Of a DNA stretch of 14,275 nt, positions 5,687-13,542 are shown in pieces. Position 1 is the first letter of the stretch; each line of letters starts with the position of its first letter. Source of the DNA: an uncultured Acetatifactor sp. (GTDB taxonomy: Bacteria; Bacillota; Clostridia; Lachnospirales; Lachnospiraceae); assembly GCA_910578215.1 (NCBI GenBank), contig CAJTPH010000056.1, positions 1 through 14,275 of the forward strand, read 5' to 3'. Made by a program: the position numbers and the translations under genes. The notes beneath the pieces are model-generated. The model searched no databases. It saw only the letters and a program-made list of their open reading frames with translations, and was not told the origin of the DNA.

Positions 5687-7351
5687 CTAAAAGCTCTCCA
5701 AAAGTCCCTTAATTCCCTGCGTCCTGAGTATATTTTTATAATACGCCGCCTCCTCCACGATGAGCTCGTCGATGACACGCATGCCCAGCAGCTCCACAGG
5801 CGCTTTATCATCCGTCAAAATATAATTTCCCGCCTGATATTCCGTGATGCCGCGGGAAACCTGCCGCATCATATGGTACAGGTCGCCGGACCTGTCAAGC
5901 CCCTCTGTCCTCTCCTCAAAGACGGCAAGCATATCCGGATTGTCTGAGGCAAAAAGCTCCCTGTTGGTGGAGCCCGCCACCTCCACCGTATACACCTGTC
6001 CGAACACGGCGGATATGGTATCGGAAAGATACTGATTAATGCTGCCCTCCTCCCTGCCCCGCATGTTCATATTCACCACCATGACGCCGTTTTCCGTCAA
6101 ATGCTGCCTTACAAGGGTAAAAAACTCCACGGAGGACATCTGAAAGGGAATGGTGATATCCTGATAGGCGTCCACCATAATCACATCGTACTTTTTGTCC
6201 ACCGCGTTTAAAAAAGCCCTGCCGTCGTAAGTCGTTACCCTGATCTCCTCCGGCAGATAAAAATATTCCCGGGCAAGTCCGGTGATCTTTTCATCGATCT
6301 CCACCCCTTCTATTTTCATCGCCCTGTTCGCCGGCCCTTCCGCCGTATCCTGCCCGGAGGTTTCCCCGAAATATCTGCCGTACTGAACCGCATAGGTTCC
6401 CGTGCCCATTCCCAGAATCAGCACCTCACAGTCTCCGGGCTCTCTGCCCTCCACCATAAGCGGCGCGGCAAGACAGTAATCATAATACATGCCGGTGAGC
6501 CCCTCCTGCTTCGCATACATGGACTGCACGCCAAACAGCACATTGGTGGACAGAACCACCCGGCTGGCGTTCTCCTTTACCTGCAGATAATTGTAAACCG
6601 ACTCTCCCTCGTATGTAAGCCCGCTCTCCCAGAAGGCAAAGCTGTCGGAGCGGCCCAGACAGCAGCAGGCAAGAAACAAGATCAGGGAAGCCGCCGTTCT
6701 TCCTTTTCCGGATTTTCTTCCCATACCCGTGCCGACAAAGTAAACCGCCGACAGCGCCAGCAGAATTCCCGCAAAGATCAGAAAGGTCACGGAAGTGCCC
6801 ACGGCGGGAATACTGACAAAGGTGGGCACAAAGGTTCCGATAATACTGCCCACGGTATTGAAAGCTCCCAGAGCCCCCACCGTTTTGCCGCTGTCCTCCA
6901 GACTGCCCACGGAAAACCTGGCCAGGGATGGCGTCACCGTCCCAAGCAAAAACAGCGGGAACACAAAGATAACCCTACAGGCGGCAAACGCAGCGATAAT
7001 CAGAAAGCTGGTGTTCACCGAAAAAATAACCACCGCAGAGATACCCAGTATAATATATTTCCCCAGCACCGGTATCGCCGCAATCCAGAGAGCCGCAATA
7101 AGAATCCTCCTGTACAGCCGACCGGGATCGGGATTTCTGTCCGCGCTTCTCCCGCCGTAAATATTCCCCAGCGCCATGGCGATCATAATGGTTCCGATGA
7201 TGATGGTCCACACGATCTGGGACGAGCTGAAATAGGGGGCAAGGAGCCTGCTTGCGCCAAGCTCCACCGCCATGACGGACATGCCTGCAAAAAATTCGGT
7301 CAAATATAAAAACAGCCTGTTTTTGAGTATTTTAGGTGTGTCAGTAGCCAT
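5687..7351 (-). CDS. fused membrane domain / spermidine synthase-like protein
   Basis: A 554-residue two-part protein. Residues about 10-235 form seven or so hydrophobic helices in the transporter-like arrangement seen in the 'fused MFS/spermidine synthase' family. Residues about 245-554 form an aminopropyltransferase-type Rossmann domain: SAM-site GMGTGTY at 314-320, acidic E351, TYDGRAF at 374-380, VDAYQD at 393-398 and TDDKAP at 513-518. The classical spermidine synthase DS(T/S)DP motif is replaced by DAYQDITIPF, so the acceptor may not be putrescine and the true reaction is unknown. The chosen ATG at 7351 gives an N-terminus that begins right before the first helix and has GAAGG/AAAGG upstream; the 25 extra codons to 7426 are highly basic and lack a ribosome site. 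It starts 84 bp after carB with no clear terminator between, so read-through from carAB is possible. Confidence 0.82.
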   Translation of the reverse strand: MATDTPKILKNRLFLYLTEFFAGMSVMAVELGASRLLAPYFSSSQIVWTIIIGTIMIAMALGNIYGGRSADRNPDPGRLYRRILIAALWIAAIPVLGKYIILGISAVVIFSVNTSFLIIAAFAACRVIFVFPLFLLGTVTPSLARFSVGSLEDSGKTVGALGAFNTVGSIIGTFVPTFVSIPAVGTSVTFLIFAGILLALSAVYFVGTGMGRKSGKGRTAASLILFLACCCLGRSDSFAFWESGLTYEGESVYNYLQVKENASRVVLSTNVLFGVQSMYAKQEGLTGMYYDYCLAAPLMVEGREPGDCEVLILGMGTGTYAVQYGRYFGETSGQDTAEGPANRAMKIEGVEIDEKITGLAREYFYLPEEIRVTTYDGRAFLNAVDKKYDVIMVDAYQDITIPFQMSSVEFFTLVRQHLTENGVMVVNMNMRGREEGSINQYLSDTISAVFGQVYTVEVAGSTNRELFASDNPDMLAVFEERTEGLDRSGDLYHMMRQVSRGITEYQAGNYILTDDKAPVELLGMRVIDELIVEEAAYYKNILRTQGIKGLLESF

Positions 7352-7435
7352 CCTTCGTCTGCCTTTCGTCTTTGATTTCCCGGGCTTTTTCCGTTCCGCA
7401 CCGAACGCATGCCGGAGACGGCGCACGCCCCGGGG

Positions 7436-10400
7436 CTAAAGCCGTGCGATATCCACCAGCGTCAGCTCCTCCTCGCTCTCCTGGTTCTCAAGGCTGCTCA
7501 CCAGCGCCCTTGCGGTGTCCATCGCCGTGATGCAGTACACGCCTGTCTCGATGGCGGTACGCCTGATCAGGAAGCCGTCCCTGGACTTGTCCCGCCCCTG
7601 GGTGGGGGTATCGATGACAAGGTCGATTTTGTGCCCCAGTATCAGGTCCATCACGGTGGGAGACTCCTGGGAAATCTTGTTGACCTTTCTGGCTCTGACT
7701 CCCGCCTCGTTCAGCGCCGCCGCAGTGCTTCTGGTGGCATAGATGGTATAGCCCAGCTTCTCAAATCTGCGCCCGATCTGGATGGCCTCCCCCTTGTCCG
7801 CATCCTTCACGGTTATAATCATGTTTTTGTATCTGGGCAGCTTCACGCCTGCGCCCAGAAACGCCTTATAAAGCGCCTCGTTAAAGGTCCCGGCAATGCC
7901 CAGGCATTCGCCTGTGGATTTCATTTCCGGTCCCAGGCTGATCTCCGCGCCCCGTATCTTTTCAAAGGAGAACACAGGCATCTTGACGGCATAATAAGCC
8001 GCCTCAGGCTGGAGCCCCGGGGTAAACCCAAGCTCTCTTATGGTTTTACCGATAATCACCTGTGTGGCAAGGTCTACGATAGGAATGCCCGTGACCTTGC
8101 TGATATAGGGAACCGTCCTTGAGGAGCGGGGATTTACCTCGATGACATACACGTCCTCGCCTATGGCAATAAACTGGATATTGATAAGCCCCTTTACATG
8201 GAGCGCCCTTGCCAGCCTTCCGGTGTAGTCCGCAATCTTATCCTTTACCAGCTTGCCGATGGTATGAGCGGGATATACCGAAATACTGTCCCCGGAATGT
8301 ACCCCTGTCCTCTCGATATGCTCCATAATGCCGGGTATCAGTATATCCGTGCCGTCGCACACGGCATCCACCTCGATCTCCTTGCCCTGCAGATACTTGT
8401 CCACCAGGATCGGATGGTTCTGGGCAATGCGGTTGATGATCTCCATAAACTCCTCGATCTCACCGTCGGAAAGCGCTATCTGCATTCCCTGCCCTCCAAG
8501 CACATAGGAAGGCCGCACCAGAACCGGATACCCAAGGCGGTTCGCCACCGCCTTTGCCTCCTCCGCGGTGTACACGGTGCCGCCTGCGGCGCGGGGAATG
8601 TGAGTCTCCTCCAGAATTCTGTCAAAGAGCTCTCTGTCCTCCGCGGCGTCAACATCCTCTGCCCTGGTTCCCAGAATGGGCACTCCCATCTTCATCAGGC
8701 TTTCGGTGAGCTTGATCGCCGTCTGGCCCCCAAACTGCACCACGGCCCCGTCAGGATGCTCTATATTCACAATGGACTCCACATCCTCCGGAGTCAAAGG
8801 CTCAAAATAAAGCTTGTCAGCAATGTCGAAGTCGGTGCTTACCGTCTCGGGATTGTTATTGATAATAATGGTCTCATAGCCTGCCCTGGAAAACGCCCAT
8901 GTGGCATGCACGGAGCAGTAGTCAAACTCGATGCCCTGCCCGATACGGATGGGGCCGGAGCCCAGCACCAGCACCTTCCTTCTGCCCTTCGTCTCCTGGG
9001 CGGGATTTAGATTTTCCTGACTGTCATATGTTGACAGCTTAGAAGTACTTCCCTCACCGGCCTCGCACTCGCCGCCATATACGGAATAATAATAGGGAGT
9101 GGATGCCGCAAACTCTGCCGCGCAGGTATCCACCATCCTGTAGGCCGCCCGGATTCCGTTCTCCAGACGCAGTCTCCTGATCTCGTCCCCGCCCCTGCCG
9201 GTAAGCCTGCCTATCACATCGTCCGGAAATTCCATCCTCTTTGCTTCCCGCAGCAGCTCCGGAGTAAGCTCCCTTGTCCTAAGCGCCTGCTCCATCTCTG
9301 TCAGAACGGCAAGCTTGTCGATAAACCAAATGTCGATCATGGTAAGGGCATGGATTTCCTCATAGCTTACGCCCTTGCGGACCGCCTCCGCGATCACCCA
9401 TATTCTCTGGTCATCCACACGCTTCAGCCTCTCCTTCAGCTCCTCCGCGGAAAGCGCCGAGAAATCATAGCTCATAAGGCAGTCCACATGCTGCTCCAGA
9501 GAGCGGATGGCCTTCATCAGGGCCCCCTCGAAGTTGTCACAGATTGCCATGACCTCGCCTGTGGCTTTCATCTGGGTGGTCAAAGCCCTTTTCGCAGTGA
9601 TAAACTTGTCAAAGGGAAGGCGCGGCAGCTTCACCACGCAATAGTCCAGAGCAGGCTCAAAGGATGCATAGGTCTTTTGAGTGATGGCGTTCTTAATCTC
9701 ATCGAGCGTGTAGCCCAGGGCAATCTTTGCCGCAACCTTGGCTATGGGATAGCCCGTGGCCTTGGATGCCAGAGCCGAGGAACGGCTCACACGGGGATTT
9801 ACCTCAATGACGCAGTATTCAAAGCTGGTGGGATGCAGTGCAAACTGCACATTACAGCCCCCGGTGATCTTCAGCTCACTGATAATGTTCAGCGCGGAGG
9901 TACGAAGCATCTGGTACTCCTTATCGCTCAGGGTCTGGGAGGGAGCGACCACAATACTGTCGCCTGTATGGACCCCCACAGGGTCGATGTTCTCCATGTT
10001 GCAGACAGTGATACAGTTGCCGGCGCTGTCCCGCATAACCTCATACTCGATCTCCTTCCAGCCCGCGATACAGCGCTCCACCAAAACCTGACCCACACGT
10101 GACAGCCGCAGGCCGTTCTCCAGAATCTCCTCCAGCTCCGCCCGGTTATGGGCAATGCCGCCGCCTGAGCCGCCCAGGGTATAGGCGGGGCGCAGCACCA
10201 CCGGGTAGCCGATGGTATCGGTAAACTCGATGCCGTCCCGGACATTCTCCACCACTTTGGACGCCGCGCAGGGCTCCCCGATACGCTCCATCAGATCCTT
10301 GAACTCCTGGCGTCCCTCCGCATTGCGGATGGTTGCCGCCGTAGTTCCCAGCAGGGTCACGCCGTGAGCGGCAAGAAATCCTGACTCCTCCAGCTCCATG

Positions 10401-10696
10401 CCAAGGTTTAAGCCTGCCTGTCCCCCCAAGGTTGGCAGGATGCTGTCAGGCTTTTCCTTCTCTATGATCTGTTGAAGCACATCCACGGTCAAAGGCTCGA
10501 TATACACCTTGTCCGCAATATCCCTGTCCGTCATGATGGTTGCAGGGTTGGAGTTTACCAGAATGACCTCCACGCCCTCCTCCTTCAGAGAGCGGCAGGC
10601 CTGTGTGCCCGCATAGTCAAATTCTGCCGCCTGGCCTATGATAATAGGACCGGAACCGATCACCATAACTCGTTTTACATTGGGATTCTTAGGCAT
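7436..10696 (-). CDS. carB: carbamoyl-phosphate synthase large subunit
   Basis: Makes carbamoyl phosphate from bicarbonate, ammonia (delivered by CarA) and two ATP, feeding pyrimidine and arginine synthesis. The 1086-residue protein has the duplicated layout: first ATP-grasp half (about 1-400), oligomerisation region (about 401-540), second ATP-grasp half (about 573-935) and a C-terminal MGS-like allosteric domain (about 955-1086). Both halves begin with the ATP-site signatures VIGSGPIIIGQ and VLGSGPIRIGQ and contain EVNPR. The start is the ATG at 10696, with a strong GGGAGGGAG site 6 nt upstream; the frame runs 13 codons further but into carA. It overlaps the carA stop by 8 bp (ATGCCTAA), implying translational coupling. 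The junction between the halves (about 541-572) holds a hydrophilic stretch that seems roughly 20 residues longer than usual. Confidence 0.97.
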   Translation of the reverse strand: MPKNPNVKRVMVIGSGPIIIGQAAEFDYAGTQACRSLKEEGVEVILVNSNPATIMTDRDIADKVYIEPLTVDVLQQIIEKEKPDSILPTLGGQAGLNLGMELEESGFLAAHGVTLLGTTAATIRNAEGRQEFKDLMERIGEPCAASKVVENVRDGIEFTDTIGYPVVLRPAYTLGGSGGGIAHNRAELEEILENGLRLSRVGQVLVERCIAGWKEIEYEVMRDSAGNCITVCNMENIDPVGVHTGDSIVVAPSQTLSDKEYQMLRTSALNIISELKITGGCNVQFALHPTSFEYCVIEVNPRVSRSSALASKATGYPIAKVAAKIALGYTLDEIKNAITQKTYASFEPALDYCVVKLPRLPFDKFITAKRALTTQMKATGEVMAICDNFEGALMKAIRSLEQHVDCLMSYDFSALSAEELKERLKRVDDQRIWVIAEAVRKGVSYEEIHALTMIDIWFIDKLAVLTEMEQALRTRELTPELLREAKRMEFPDDVIGRLTGRGGDEIRRLRLENGIRAAYRMVDTCAAEFAASTPYYYSVYGGECEAGEGSTSKLSTYDSQENLNPAQETKGRRKVLVLGSGPIRIGQGIEFDYCSVHATWAFSRAGYETIIINNNPETVSTDFDIADKLYFEPLTPEDVESIVNIEHPDGAVVQFGGQTAIKLTESLMKMGVPILGTRAEDVDAAEDRELFDRILEETHIPRAAGGTVYTAEEAKAVANRLGYPVLVRPSYVLGGQGMQIALSDGEIEEFMEIINRIAQNHPILVDKYLQGKEIEVDAVCDGTDILIPGIMEHIERTGVHSGDSISVYPAHTIGKLVKDKIADYTGRLARALHVKGLINIQFIAIGEDVYVIEVNPRSSRTVPYISKVTGIPIVDLATQVIIGKTIRELGFTPGLQPEAAYYAVKMPVFSFEKIRGAEISLGPEMKSTGECLGIAGTFNEALYKAFLGAGVKLPRYKNMIITVKDADKGEAIQIGRRFEKLGYTIYATRSTAAALNEAGVRARKVNKISQESPTVMDLILGHKIDLVIDTPTQGRDKSRDGFLIRRTAIETGVYCITAMDTARALVSSLENQESEEELTLVDIARL

Positions 10697-11963
10697 GGCA
10701 GCTCCCTCCCTGTTCCATCTCCGGATTTGTTTCAATACTTACTTCCGGCTTCATTTCCACATTTTTCTCTTTTTTAACTATATTCGTTTTCATCATTTCT
10801 ATAAACCTGTCAAACAGATATCCGGAATCCTGAGGACCGGGACACGCCTCCGGATGGTACTGCACCGTAAAGATTTTCTTACCCTTATATGCCAGCCCTT
10901 CGTTGGTCCCGTCGTTGACATTCACAAAAGCAGGAACGGCAAGCTCCGGATCAAGGTTGTCCGTGTCCACCACATAGCCATGGTTCTGCGAAGAAATATA
11001 CACCCTGCCCGTTGCCAGATCCTTCACCGGGTGATTTCCTCCCCTATGCCCATATTTCAATTTATGGGTATCCAGACCGTTTGCCAGAGCCATCAGCTGA
11101 TGCCCCAGGCAGATTGCAAAAATAGGGATATCCGTATTGTATAGCTTTTTTATCTCGTCTATAATAGCCCTGCATTCCTTGGGGTCTCCCGGCCCGTTGC
11201 TCAGCATAATGCCGTCAGGCGCCGCGGCAATAATCTCCTCCGCGGCAGTAAACGCCGGAAAAACAGTTACCTCGCAGCCCCGTTGGGCAAGGGAACGAGC
11301 AATGTTGCCCTTTGCGCCAAAATCCATCAGGGCAACTCTTAACCCCGCGCCGTTCAGCTCCCGCACAAGAGAAGGCTTCTTTTCCCTGCATCCCTCCTCA
11401 AAGGCGGCTCTGTCAAATTTTGCCGCGCCCGAAAGGGGACCGTTCTGCTCCAGGGTCCTGGAGGGCTCCACCGTGTATTTTTCCCTGCAGGTGACCTTTT
11501 CCACCACATTCCCAGTGGTGTATGCCTTAAGCTTTGGCAGAATCTCCTCAAGAGCATACTTCTCATTCGTGGTGATCATGCCGTTCATGGTTCCCTTTTC
11601 CCGCAGTATTTTCGTCAGCGCCCGGGTATCGATACCCGCGATGCCGGGAACACCGTTTTCCTCCAAAAACTGCTGAATGGAACAGTCATTTCTGAAATTG
11701 CTGGGAATGCGGGAAAGCTCCCGTACAAGAAGCGCGTCCGGCCAGGGCTTTAAGGATTCCATATCCTCCCTGCAGATACCGTAATTGCCGATCAAGGGAT
11801 ACGTCATACAAACCGCCTGCCCCGCATAGGACGGGTCGGTGAGCACCTCAAGATAGCCTGCCATGGACGTATTAAACACAATCTCGCTTATGACCTCCCT
11901 GTCAGCGCCTATGTGAATCCCTTTAAACACAGTGCTGTCTTCCAAAATAAGAAACGCTTTCAT
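10689..11963 (-). CDS. carA: carbamoyl-phosphate synthase small (glutaminase) subunit
   Basis: Hydrolyses glutamine and passes ammonia to CarB. Residues 1-150 are the CarA N-terminal domain; about 208-392 is a class I glutamine amidotransferase with the catalytic triad C285 (ICLGHQ), H370 and E372 (QYHPEAC), plus the LSNGPGDP and HRGGNHPV motifs. At 424 residues it is longer than the common 350-385: there is extra sequence around 158-205 between the domains, and a charged, non-conserved tail after about 395. The ATG has an AGAGAGGT ribosome site 7 nt upstream. It is the first gene of the carAB operon and its frame ends inside the carB start region. No PyrR-type attenuator is evident in its leader. 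Confidence 0.96.
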   Translation of the reverse strand: MKAFLILEDSTVFKGIHIGADREVISEIVFNTSMAGYLEVLTDPSYAGQAVCMTYPLIGNYGICREDMESLKPWPDALLVRELSRIPSNFRNDCSIQQFLEENGVPGIAGIDTRALTKILREKGTMNGMITTNEKYALEEILPKLKAYTTGNVVEKVTCREKYTVEPSRTLEQNGPLSGAAKFDRAAFEEGCREKKPSLVRELNGAGLRVALMDFGAKGNIARSLAQRGCEVTVFPAFTAAEEIIAAAPDGIMLSNGPGDPKECRAIIDEIKKLYNTDIPIFAICLGHQLMALANGLDTHKLKYGHRGGNHPVKDLATGRVYISSQNHGYVVDTDNLDPELAVPAFVNVNDGTNEGLAYKGKKIFTVQYHPEACPGPQDSGYLFDRFIEMMKTNIVKKEKNVEMKPEVSIETNPEMEQGGSCHA

Positions 11964-12022
11964 TCTTATACCTCTCTGCCTGCTCCATCACTTTTATACT
12001 CTATTAAACCCATAATCGGTTA

Positions 12023-12051
12023 ATTATATCACAAAAAAAACAGGCGGGCAA
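12023..12051 (-). promoter_or_regulatory. probable carAB promoter
   Basis: On the minus strand a perfect TATAAT (12023-12028) lies 17 bp after TTGCCC (12046-12051), about 60 bp upstream of the carA ATG. The -35 box falls inside the arm of the terminator hairpin at 12033-12071. A second possible -10 (TATAAA) lies closer to carA with only a poor -35. Confidence 0.5.
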
Positions 12052-12071
12052 TAATCTGCCACCTGTTTTTT
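12033..12071. terminator. bidirectional rho-independent terminator upstream of carA
   Basis: ACAGGCGGGCA (12040-12050) pairs with TGCCACCTGT (12057-12066) over 10 bp with one bulge and one G-T pair, around a 6-nt loop. An A8 run precedes it and a T6 run follows it on the plus strand, so either strand gives stem plus U-tract. It would stop transcription coming from the decayed region toward carA, and any plus-strand transcript. Confidence 0.75.
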
Positions 12072-12107
12072 AGATTTAAAAAATTAGAAGTATACGGTAA
12101 TTACGAC

Positions 12108-12122
12108 GGTATTGCTAATACC
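12108..12122. other. short palindrome in an AT-rich gap
   Basis: GGTATT-GCT-AATACC forms a 6-bp hairpin. A partly matching inverted copy (TAGCCAATACC) is at 12177-12187. It lies in the otherwise featureless AT-rich stretch 12072-12204, where I see no gene, RNA or riboswitch. Confidence 0.3.
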
Positions 12123-12204
12123 CAAATATGTATTTCTGCCGCATGACGGTTAATCTTTATGTTTATTGAATTGTTATAGCCAATACCATTCCTAAAAATA
12201 TTAA

Positions 12205-12363
12205 TTTAGGAGGCAGACATGGGCTATATTATTGCAGCTGGATAAAGGAGAGCTTGAAAGCCGGCGTGAGGAAACCTTTATTGATGACATAATTCAAAAA
12301 AGCCATATTGAAAAGGAACTGCTCTCTCATTTAGACTGCCTACGTCTACAAGCCCTTTGGTTG
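12205..12363 (+). pseudogene. possible frameshifted small-gene remnant, plus strand
   Basis: A textbook AGGAGG (12208-12213) sits 5 nt before ATG 12219, but that frame stops after 8 codons (MGYIIAAG). The neighbouring frame is open from 12205 to the TAA at 12361-12363, and reads as a charged, helix-like peptide containing DKGELESRREE and HIEKELLSHLD. A one-base slip just after the ATG would join the two. The 3' part overlaps, on the other strand, the odd end of the adenine deaminase fragment. I recognise no family, and chance is a real alternative. Confidence 0.3.
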
Positions 12364-12895
12364 TAAGTTTCATACTTGAGATAACTGCAAGGCTCACAAA
12401 ATCCATTGTCATAAGCGGCACGGCTTCCTTTGATACTCCAAGAGAAGCAACCGTATGTAAAATTTCTTGGTTTCTTTCCGCAAGCTCCGGCGCTCCAAGC
12501 TTTGACATTAATCCGGTTATAGGAAGGAGCAAGCCAGCCAGAATCTTTCCGTAATATGACATGAGCATATCCTCCCCCATTTCTATCACATGATTTGCCA
12601 CACACATCATATCCTCATCATTGGCGCCAATTATAACGAGATTATGGGAATCATGGGATACCGTCGATGCGACAGCACCTGTTATTCCTATCCCCGATAA
12701 GAAGCCTATTCCCTTGTGTTCTGTGGGCATGTGACGCTTTATTACCGCTATTTTCAAAATATTCCGTTCCACATCTACGCCATTGTTTTTTGCCCAATCT
12801 ATCTCCGCAGTCCACTCATCGGTAAGAAGCTGCCCCGGTATTATTTTGATAACGCGACAGTTCCCATTCCGATAACAATGCCGTGTCGCTTTCAT
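12278..12895 (-). pseudogene. ade: C-terminal fragment of adenine deaminase
   Basis: About 205 codons matching the last third of adenine deaminase (Ade/AdeC, about 570-600 residues when whole), which converts adenine to hypoxanthine. Family landmarks are present: CRVIKIIPGQLLT at 13-25, KIAVIKRH at 48-55, a TVSHDSHN-type block at 78-85, NDEDM at 92-96, the GLM block near 128 and the KLTTKGLVDV ending near 176-185. The entire N-terminal amidohydrolase barrel with the metal-binding histidines is missing: a stop codon lies two codons before the first Met and there is no ribosome site. Usually conserved positions look eroded (TEH for TGH, GLLLPITG for ELPLPIAG), and the tail after LVDV does not look like the family. 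A non-functional relic is the best reading. Confidence 0.8.
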
Positions 12896-13028
12896 ACTCT
12901 ATAATCTCAGCCTACACATTACAGGCATCCCTTCCTTTAAAGCCAGCCGTATCTTTTCCCCCTGCGCGGTTAATCCCCTTATGGGCATTTTCGGCACACT
13001 TGCAGCCGAGCTACTCGTTGCTGCGCAT

Positions 13029-13062
13029 AAAAAGGAGTGGTCTTTAAAGTTTTACACTCCTT
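13029..13062 (-). terminator. intrinsic terminator, minus strand
   Basis: AAGGAGTG (13032-13039) and CACTCCTT (13055-13062) form a perfect 8-bp stem with a 15-nt loop. On the minus strand it runs into five T residues (13029-13033, the last two in the stem). No intact gene precedes it, so it may be a survivor of a lost gene. Confidence 0.55.
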
Positions 13063-13196
13063 ACTGTGTGTGATAATCCACGAATCTTTTTATGTCCCTG
13101 ACAGTTCTACACATTCTCGGGAAACAAAAAAGTGCCAGAAGACTGTCATGTTTTTAGACGGTATACTCTGACACTACTTACATTCTTAAACAGCGT

Positions 13197-13307
13197 ATGC
13201 CCCGATTCCCCAAAAAGGACAACGTTTATGCAACTCATATGGCCGCTGCCGCTTTTAATTTTGCCTTGTTCAAAGCGGGACTTACCGTTCCATTCACAGC
13301 TTTTTAA
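13197..13307 (+). pseudogene. possible transposase C-terminal remnant
   Basis: A short open frame reading MPRFPKKDNVYATHMAAAAF followed by NFALFKAG and ending TAF. The AAAAFNF stretch after a basic segment recalls the C-terminal helix of IS5-like DDE transposases, but the resemblance is slight. There is no ribosome site and the frame opens only after a TAG about 40 bp upstream. It ends 2 bp before the 14-bp inverted repeat. Chance is a serious alternative. Confidence 0.2.
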
Positions 13308-13308
13308 T

Positions 13309-13350
13309 AAAACGGTGCAAACTGCATAAATACTGCGTTTGCACCGTTTT
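13309..13350. terminator. perfect 14-bp inverted repeat, bidirectional terminator-like
   Basis: AAAACGGTGCAAAC (13309-13322) and GTTTGCACCGTTTT (13337-13350) pair perfectly around a 14-nt loop. Four T residues close the arm on either strand, so it may act as a terminator for the small gene upstream (13543-13902, minus) or for a plus-strand transcript. It could also be an end of a lost mobile element. Confidence 0.55.
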
Positions 13351-13542
13351 CGTCCTCCTGTCAAATACGGGGACACTTTATTCTGTATGATCTTTCACCA
13401 CGCCCTTAGCCGATCTCTTGACCCTTTAATGCCTGTTAAAGGCATTCACAGGAAAGCAACTGCTGCCAATCTAATTGTTTGACTCATCGGATCTTCACCA
13501 CGGGGCGGCACACCATACTGATCCGCCAGAGCTTCATCCTCT

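Larger units (their letters stand above)
12896..13542. other. 647-bp unassigned region with decayed sequence
   Basis: No convincing intact gene lies between the adenine deaminase fragment and the secreted-protein gene. It holds a 29-codon minus frame (12899-12988, MPIRGLTAQGEK...) without a ribosome site, a terminator-like hairpin (13029-13062), a 6-bp GACAGT/ACTGTC inverted pair around 13098-13147, a plus-strand peptide ending at 13307 that might be a transposase tail, a 14-bp inverted repeat (13309-13350), and a short ATGCC/GGCAT hairpin near 13429-13445. The mix suggests insertion and deletion scars rather than one element. Confidence 0.5.

Noticed and set aside
7352..7426. 25-codon extension of the membrane-synthase protein
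   Set aside because: Very basic, no ribosome site, and the first membrane helix follows directly after the Met at 7351.
7409..10102. Several plus-strand frames of 237-270 codons opposite carB
   Set aside because: Shadows of carB, which has complete family motifs on the minus strand.
12072..12204. Possible purine riboswitch near the adenine deaminase relic
   Set aside because: The AT-rich stretch lacks the purine-aptamer core and lies downstream of the relic, not upstream of it.
13146..13376. 76-codon minus-strand frame over the 14-bp inverted repeat
   Set aside because: It reads through the hairpin, has no ribosome site, and its peptide resembles nothing I recognise.
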